A stretch of 11,876 nt of DNA from Enterocloster bolteae. Lineage in GTDB: Bacteria > Bacillota_A > Clostridia > Lachnospirales > Lachnospiraceae. Position 1 is the first letter of the stretch. Each line of letters opens with the position of its first letter. The position numbers were made by a program, and so were the translations under genes. Shown here piece after piece: positions 7,178 to 11,876 of this stretch. The stretch spans positions 1 to 11,876 of the forward strand of contig JAETTS010000144.1 of the NCBI GenBank assembly GCA_021769025.1, written 5' to 3'. The notes beneath the pieces are model-generated. The model did not search any database and was not told where the DNA came from. It was given only the letters and a program-made list of their open reading frames with translations.

Positions 7178-7214
7178 AGGCCAGGTTCAGGTAAACCCTG
7201 TTCCTGGTCTTTTT
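7178..7214 (+). terminator. Intrinsic terminator after the spoIIM-like gene
   Basis: AGGCCAGG (7178-7185) pairs with CCTGGTCT (7203-7210), with one G-T wobble. An inner CAGG/CCTG stem (7188-7191 with 7197-7200) is separated by a TT/TT internal loop. The T run at 7210-7214 completes the signal. It marks the boundary between the conserved block and the sensory operon. Confidence 0.85.
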
Positions 7215-7442
7215 CTGTTAAAGAAAAATTGTATGATAGAATGAAAATTTTACGGCAAGATTGTAGCATGAAGCATCATCGAAAGAAGTGTGATGGAACG
7301 GTATATAAGCAAAGTGGATGATGAAACCATGATGTTTTTATATAAAATTATGGAATAGTACTAATTTCTTTGCGAAAATTTTCTAACGGATGAAACCCCT
7401 CTAAGGATACAATATTTTTATAAACGCGGTTAGAGAGGGGAT
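7215..7442 (+). promoter_or_regulatory. AT-rich regulatory region of the sensory operon, with inverted repeat
   Basis: No gene is seen here. A -10-like TACAAT (7408-7413) and a TATAAA (7419-7424) lack a good -35 partner, which would fit an activator-dependent promoter. An inverted repeat flanks them: CCCCTCTAA (7396-7404) against TTAGAG and AGGGG (7430-7440, two extra bases in the right arm). The right arm includes the ribosome site of the AraC-type gene. Upstream, GAAAATTTT followed closely by ACGG occurs twice (7243-7255 and 7374-7389). These may be binding sites for the operon's own regulators, but that is inference. Confidence 0.45.
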
Positions 7443-7883
7443 GTGGCTTTGGACGGAGAGAGAAGTGGGAAGATTATCAATGTGGCTTCTTTTAAGAGAA
7501 AACGGATGCCTTCCTACATCAGGGAGACGCTGGAGTATCTGGATATTCATTTTTCGGAGAAGATATCCGTTGACGGCTTATCAGAAAAATTGTATGTTAG
7601 CAAATATCACCTGATGAGGGAATTCAAGCAGCAGACAGGAAAAACCATCCATGGATATCTGACGGAGAGACGGATGCAGGCGGCTTCGGAGATGATATGC
7701 CGCGGAACTTCGCCTCAGAGGGCGGCGGAGGAGACGGGGTATCAGGATTATTCCATTTTCTACAAGAATTTTTGTAAATATATGGGAGTGTCTCCCAAGG
7801 AGTATCAGAATCAGGAGAAGAACCCCAAACTGCTTGAGTATACCAATGTTCTTGTTTTGAGAGAGGAATTTTTGCAGGCATGA
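7443..7883 (+). CDS. AraC-family DNA-binding protein, stand-alone HTH domain
   Basis: The 146-residue protein is little more than an AraC/XylS DNA-binding domain. The first helix-turn-helix lies in ISVDGLSEKLYVSKYHLMREFKQQTGKTI, and the second in SPQRAAEETGYQDYSIFYKNFCKYMGVSPKEY, with the signature GY..YSIFYKNFCKYMGVSPKEY of the family. There is no cupin or other sensor domain. An in-frame TAG at 7431 rules out a longer protein with the visible DNA. The start is uncertain: the GTG at 7443 sits only four to five bases after the GAGAGG core, while a TTG at 7449 has better spacing from AGAGGGG. The stop overlaps the next gene's start (ATGA at 7880), indicating translational coupling. It probably controls this operon or neighbouring sugar-use genes, and any signal must come from a partner protein. 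Confidence 0.9.
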   Translation: MALDGERSGKIINVASFKRKRMPSYIRETLEYLDIHFSEKISVDGLSEKLYVSKYHLMREFKQQTGKTIHGYLTERRMQAASEMICRGTSPQRAAEETGYQDYSIFYKNFCKYMGVSPKEYQNQEKNPKLLEYTNVLVLREEFLQA

Positions 7884-9166
7884 AGCTGAAAAAAGGAATT
7901 GTTGTGTTGTGGGTGCTGTTTGGAATATCATTTGTTATTACGCTTGCGCTTCTTGGCAGGGGAGGGAAAGATTATATTGAATCAGGAGTGGATAAGGATG
8001 ATGGCACGGTTCTGGAGGTATATACCTGGTATGATGAAATCGATACGTTCAGTACCCTGGCAAAGGGATTTATGGAGAAGTATCCGGATATTGATGTGAA
8101 TGTCCATTACCTTCCCAACAACGAGGTATCTCAGGGGCTTCAGATCGCCCTTAACGGGGACAGAGCTGTAGATGTGGTTGCGATCTCTACACCTGCTGCT
8201 GCTGCCCAGCTGGTGGACAAGGGGCAGATTGCAGATTTGGAGGAATTTCTTGAGGGAATGGATGTAAGTGGACTTCAGACATTGCTGGAGTATCTGGACA
8301 GTGAGGAGGGAACCTATATGCTTCCCTACCGCAACAGCGCCTGGGTTGTATTCTACAATAAGAAAATATTTGACCAACAGGGGATTCCGTATCCGGAAGG
8401 AGATTGGACCTGGGAGGATTATGGAGAATTGGCAGAGCGTCTGACCAACATGGAGAAGGGGTGGTATGGCTCTCTGAACTATGAAAGCAGCTGGTGGAGG
8501 GTTCCGGTGAGAACAGCGGGAGCAGAGAACCCCATGGAGGAACGGGATCTGAAGCTTTTTGCAGAATCTGCCAGGTGGAATTATGAACTGACGTATGAAA
8601 AAGGCGCGGCCATCCCTTACAATCGTCTGACGGATGTGGGAAGCAAAGACTATATCCGGCGTTTCCTGAGAGGGGAAGCGGCTATGATGTACAACGGGGA
8701 GTGGTGCTTGTCCATGCTGCGGGAGCGGATCGAACAGGAGTATCCGGATTTTGTCTATGATGTGGCCAGGCTTCCTTGCTGGGACAAGGAGAAGCGTTAT
8801 GCCATCGGGTCGCCGGCAGTTCTGATGATGGCTGAGAAGTCAAAGAAAAAGGAGGAGGCTGCATTGTTTCTGGAGTATGCATGCGGGGAAGAAGGGGCGA
8901 AGGGAATTGCAGCAAAAGGCTTTCTTCCTGCCTGGAATTCCGAAAAGGTTCGGCAAATTTTCCAGGACAGCCTTTACATGCCGGAACATACAGACTATTT
9001 CTTTCCGGATGAGGAGATTTCCCATTTTCCATCTACTACAGATTATACCATATCCATGAACTTGCTACATGACAATATATGGTCTTATCTTATGAGAGAG
9101 ATACCTTTGGAGACGGCTTTGAGAAACTTCAGGGAACAGCTGGAAGAAAGGGTGGTTTCTCCATGA
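7880..9166 (+). CDS. Membrane-anchored extracellular sugar-type solute-binding protein
   Basis: The 428-residue protein has the family 1 extracellular solute-binding fold seen in carbohydrate ABC systems. Early signs are VLEVYTWYDEIDTFSTLAKGFMEKYPDIDVNVHYLP, then DVVAISTPAAAAQLVDKGQIADLEEF, LPYRNSAWVVFYNKKIFDQQGIPYP and WTWEDYGELAERL. Residues about 6-25 are a hydrophobic helix after MKLKK. No lipobox cysteine and no convincing cleavage site follow, so the protein may stay tethered by this helix. It overlaps the AraC-type gene at its start and the histidine kinase gene at its end, both by ATGA. No permease or ATPase gene is visible. The tether and the kinase next door suggest a sensor-associated binding protein rather than, or besides, a transporter subunit. 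The ligand is unknown. Confidence 0.88.
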   Translation: MKLKKGIVVLWVLFGISFVITLALLGRGGKDYIESGVDKDDGTVLEVYTWYDEIDTFSTLAKGFMEKYPDIDVNVHYLPNNEVSQGLQIALNGDRAVDVVAISTPAAAAQLVDKGQIADLEEFLEGMDVSGLQTLLEYLDSEEGTYMLPYRNSAWVVFYNKKIFDQQGIPYPEGDWTWEDYGELAERLTNMEKGWYGSLNYESSWWRVPVRTAGAENPMEERDLKLFAESARWNYELTYEKGAAIPYNRLTDVGSKDYIRRFLRGEAAMMYNGEWCLSMLRERIEQEYPDFVYDVARLPCWDKEKRYAIGSPAVLMMAEKSKKKEEAALFLEYACGEEGAKGIAAKGFLPAWNSEKVRQIFQDSLYMPEHTDYFFPDEEISHFPSTTDYTISMNLLHDNIWSYLMREIPLETALRNFREQLEERVVSP

Positions 9167-10935
9167 AGCGAATGAAAAAGCAGTCTTTTATGCGCAGGAT
9201 TAGCCTGCATATGGCACTTTTGATTCTGATTTCCAATCTGGTAACCTATTTATTTGCCTATATGTTTTTTTACCAGACCATCTATGAGAATGCCAAGGAC
9301 GCGGGAAAAAACATGCTGACAGCCAACCTTCAGATTGTGGATCTGTATTTCAGGCAGATCGACCAGATTGCAGATGCCATCATTTACAATGAGTCAGTGA
9401 ACAATGTTCTGAAGGCGGAGACGGATATCAGCAGCAATATGCAGGTACTAAAGAGCATTGAGCAGATCTATTACCATTCCCGGGATGACTTGCGGATTAT
9501 TTTTTACAAGGAAAATTCTCCCAGAAATGCGTATTCTATTTATACGAAGAATGACTATGAGACCATTGCCAACTTTAAAGCCAGCCATTGGTATGAGCAG
9601 CTAAAGATCTCCGGGCAGAGGAAGGTTCTTTTAACCAATATCCACTCAGAAGAGCAGATTAATGGTGGAGACTTTGTCCATTCTATGATCTACCGCATCG
9701 ATGACCTATATGGCAATCGGCCGGTAGGATATCTGCGGATTGACATGGATCTGGCTAAGCTTCAGGAACGGTTGATGTTAAATTATGTGGGAGTGGAAGG
9801 AGTGGAAATCTTGTCAGAAAATGGGGGGGTATTGTTCTGTACCGGGAAAGAACTGAATCTGGCAAGATATCTGGCGACGGAAGGGACAAAGCCGGCAGTG
9901 ACCCAGGAGATATCAGCAAGGGATACGTTTCTCTATTACGGGGTTTCAGAAGAGACGGGGTGGATTGTGGCGGTAGGCATCTCCAAGGCGGATCTGTATC
10001 AGCGGGAGATTACCATCGGGTTTTTGTTCCTCACGGTTTTGTTCCTTACATTGGGAATCTGCCTGACAGTGGTGAACCGAAGCAGTGAGATTCTGAACCG
10101 GAATATGAGCCGCTTGACAGATGGCATGAATGCCATCAAGCAGGGGGATCTGGAGATTCAGGTGAATTCGGATGCGGATGATGAAATTGAGCGGGTGATT
10201 GTGAATTTTAATGAGATGGCGAAGCAGATTCATGAGTTGGTGGGAAAGATTGAGGCCAAACAGACTCTTTTGAGTGAGGCCCAGATCAAGGCGCTTCAGC
10301 AGCAGATCAATCCCCATTTTATCTACAACAGCATGGAGACGTTGATGGGGATGGCTTCGGAGGGGATGGATCAGGAGATCATAGAGATCTGTAAATGTAT
10401 CAGTGCCATGTTAAGGTACAATACCAAGATGGCAGGAAACAGCACCCTTAAGGAGGAACTGACACAGATTCAGAATTATACAAAGGTGCTGGCTATCCGG
10501 ATGGGAGGAAGCTTTGAGCCGCGGTATCAGATTGATCCGGGGTGCCTGGACGGAAAGATTGTCAAGTTTTCCCTGCAGCCTCTGGTGGAGAATGCCATCG
10601 GCCACGGCATGGACAACCGATCAGAAGGCGGCGTGGTGTATGTGGGGGTGAGCCGGCATGGGGAGGAGATTGAGATTCGGATTCGGGATAACGGGTGTGG
10701 AATCTCCTCGGTCAAGCTTGCAAAGCTTAGGGAGCAATTATATGTGGAGGATGAAAATTATTTGAGAATGATGGAAAATTCCAACAATACAGGGCTGCTA
10801 AATGTGCATCTGAGGATGAAGCTGTATTTCGGGCAGGCGTATTCCATTGACATACAGAGTGAGATGGGGAAGGGAACAGATATCCGAATGGTGATTCCTT
10901 ACTGGAAGGAGGGGACGGAATGTACCAGGTCATGA
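9163..10935 (+). CDS. Sensor histidine kinase, LytS/YesM type
   Basis: The chosen ATG at 9163 overlaps the previous stop (ATGA) and follows AAAGGGTGG, giving 590 residues. A start at 9079 lies inside the binding-protein gene and is unlikely. Helix 1 is at about residues 13-35. An extracellular sensing domain spans about 36-280, and helix 2 lies at about 282-307. A HAMP linker follows, with LTDGMNAIKQGDLEIQV. The His_kinase domain has EAQIKALQQQINPHFIYN, where His385 is the phosphoacceptor. The ATPase domain has QPLVENAIGHGM (Asn477) and DNGCGIS (Asp509). The protein would sense an extracellular cue, perhaps through the neighbouring binding protein, and phosphorylate the response regulator that overlaps it by 16 bases. 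All catalytic motifs are intact. Confidence 0.95.
   Translation: MKRMKKQSFMRRISLHMALLILISNLVTYLFAYMFFYQTIYENAKDAGKNMLTANLQIVDLYFRQIDQIADAIIYNESVNNVLKAETDISSNMQVLKSIEQIYYHSRDDLRIIFYKENSPRNAYSIYTKNDYETIANFKASHWYEQLKISGQRKVLLTNIHSEEQINGGDFVHSMIYRIDDLYGNRPVGYLRIDMDLAKLQERLMLNYVGVEGVEILSENGGVLFCTGKELNLARYLATEGTKPAVTQEISARDTFLYYGVSEETGWIVAVGISKADLYQREITIGFLFLTVLFLTLGICLTVVNRSSEILNRNMSRLTDGMNAIKQGDLEIQVNSDADDEIERVIVNFNEMAKQIHELVGKIEAKQTLLSEAQIKALQQQINPHFIYNSMETLMGMASEGMDQEIIEICKCISAMLRYNTKMAGNSTLKEELTQIQNYTKVLAIRMGGSFEPRYQIDPGCLDGKIVKFSLQPLVENAIGHGMDNRSEGGVVYVGVSRHGEEIEIRIRDNGCGISSVKLAKLREQLYVEDENYLRMMENSNNTGLLNVHLRMKLYFGQAYSIDIQSEMGKGTDIRMVIPYWKEGTECTRS
10906..10912 (+). promoter_or_regulatory. Ribosome binding site of the response regulator inside the kinase gene
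   Basis: AAGGAGG ends seven bases before the ATG at 10920 and lies within the last codons of the kinase gene. It fixes the start and the 16-base overlap between the two genes. Confidence 0.8.
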
Positions 10936-11876
10936 TTGTGGACGATGAGTTTTATATCCGGAAAAGCTTTGTGAACCGGATTGACTGGAAGGCTTACGGC
11001 ATGGAGGTGGCTGGAGAGGCGGCCAACGGACAGGAGGCGTATCAGCTGGTGCCTGTGTTGAAGCCGGATCTGATGTTTGTGGATATCCGGATGCCAGTTC
11101 TGGATGGTTTTGACTTAACCTCTCTTCTGGTGGAGGAGTATCCGGATATCGTGATTATCATTATCAGCGCGTACAATGATTTTGAGTATGCCAGGAAAGC
11201 CATTGCCACAGGGGTGTTTGATTATCTGTTAAAGCCTTTGGAAGAGGAGGAGCTGGATCGGACCCTTAAGCGGCTCCTCTCCCGGCTGGAGAAGAAGAAA
11301 AAGGGGGAGAAGGTGTTTGATCTCCATGATTTTCAGAGTGCTTATCTGGAGGAACAGGAATTTGCCTGTTTTTCGGTACATGAAAAGAGTGGGCAGCACA
11401 GCAACAGTGAGAATCAGAGGATGGCGGAAAAATGGCTGGCAGGGCTGGGGGAGACTGCCAGAGTGATTGGACATGGCATGCCTCTGTGCCAGGTGTTCTG
11501 TGTTTTTAAGGGGAAGCTTGATCTGGAGGGTCTCGTGGAGGCGGTGAAGCAGTTGACAGACAGTATGTGGGCGGATGAGGAGATTGCGGTTGGAATCTCC
11601 AATGTGTATAAGGGCAGCAGGGAGACAGACAAAGATACGTTTCTCCATTGTGTGGCGGAGGCTGTGGCAGCGTCAAAGGGGAAATTGTTTGATGGGGCCA
11701 GGCGGGTATTTTGCTGGCTGGAACATAAGGATTTATCTTATGAGGTATCACCTTACAATACGCCCAAGCTGGATATGGTTTACTCGGCTCTTTCCAAGAA
11801 GGATTATAAGATGGCGGGGCAGGGGCTGGTCTCTTATCTAAATGGCTTTGACTGGGGGAAGTTTCGGGATGCTATC
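10920..11876 (+). CDS. YesN-type response regulator, 3' end outside window
   Basis: An open frame of 319 codons runs from the ATG to the last base of the window without a stop, so the gene is truncated on the right. The receiver domain is complete, about residues 1-120. Its acidic pocket is Asp8-Asp9, the phosphoacceptor is Asp55 in FVDIRMP, Ser83 is in IIISAYNDFEYA, and Lys105 is in YLLKP. The ISAYNDFEYA-x-GVFDYLLKP pattern is typical of the YesN family, whose members end in an AraC-type DNA-binding domain. That domain should lie beyond the edge. Residues about 135-319 are a linker region I do not recognise, and part of it resembles the variable middle segment of YesN proteins. It is the cognate partner of the kinase it overlaps. 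Target genes are not visible. Confidence 0.93.
   Translation, partial: MYQVMIVDDEFYIRKSFVNRIDWKAYGMEVAGEAANGQEAYQLVPVLKPDLMFVDIRMPVLDGFDLTSLLVEEYPDIVIIIISAYNDFEYARKAIATGVFDYLLKPLEEEELDRTLKRLLSRLEKKKKGEKVFDLHDFQSAYLEEQEFACFSVHEKSGQHSNSENQRMAEKWLAGLGETARVIGHGMPLCQVFCVFKGKLDLEGLVEAVKQLTDSMWADEEIAVGISNVYKGSRETDKDTFLHCVAEAVAASKGKLFDGARRVFCWLEHKDLSYEVSPYNTPKLDMVYSALSKKDYKMAGQGLVSYLNGFDWGKFRDAI

Noticed and set aside
9079..9162. Upstream start for the histidine kinase
   Set aside because: The extra 28 residues lie in another frame of the binding-protein gene. The ATG at 9163 has a ribosome site and an ATGA overlap, and gives a normal basic head before the first membrane helix.

Overview
The window reads as chromosomal DNA from a Gram-positive, probably spore-forming Clostridia member, most likely a Lachnospiraceae-type gut anaerobe. 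Pointers are the recX end followed by an RNase Y gene, a nudF-like gene next to a SpoIIM-family gene, strong AGGAGG ribosome sites with GTG/TTG starts, a choline-binding-type cell-wall protein, and a YesM/YesN-type two-component pair. The organism call is inference from gene content. Every convincing gene is on the + strand.

Layout. (1) 1-311: the 3' end of recX. (2) 312-2116: an rny unit with a near-consensus promoter (TTGACA-N17-TAAAAT), an inverted repeat across that promoter, a GTG-started 520-aa RNase Y and two tandem intrinsic terminators. (3) 2200-5745: a second TTGACA-N17-TAAAAT promoter drives a cytoplasmic family 3 glycoside hydrolase with reversed domain order, coupled to a secreted protein with C-terminal cell-wall-binding repeats. 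(4) 5746-5944: a purine-rich gap built from degenerate copies of a 19-bp repeat. (5) 5945-7214: a Nudix hydrolase (ADP-ribose pyrophosphatase type) and a small SpoIIM-like membrane protein, closed by a terminator. (6) 7215-11876: a tightly coupled sensory operon, in order an AraC-type DNA-binding protein, an extracytoplasmic solute-binding protein with an N-terminal membrane anchor and no lipobox, a LytS/YesM-type histidine kinase, and a YesN-type response regulator cut by the window end.

How the genes fit together. Regions 1, 2 and 5 look like conserved housekeeping and sporulation chromosome, and regions 3 and 6 like carbohydrate-related accessory genes placed among them. The best candidate for something unusual is region 6. 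Consecutive stop/start overlaps tie the four genes together, and the binding protein sits directly before the kinase with no transporter permease in view. This suggests a membrane-tethered sugar-binding co-sensor feeding a two-component system, with an extra stand-alone AraC-type regulator at the head of the operon. Permeases could still lie beyond the right edge.
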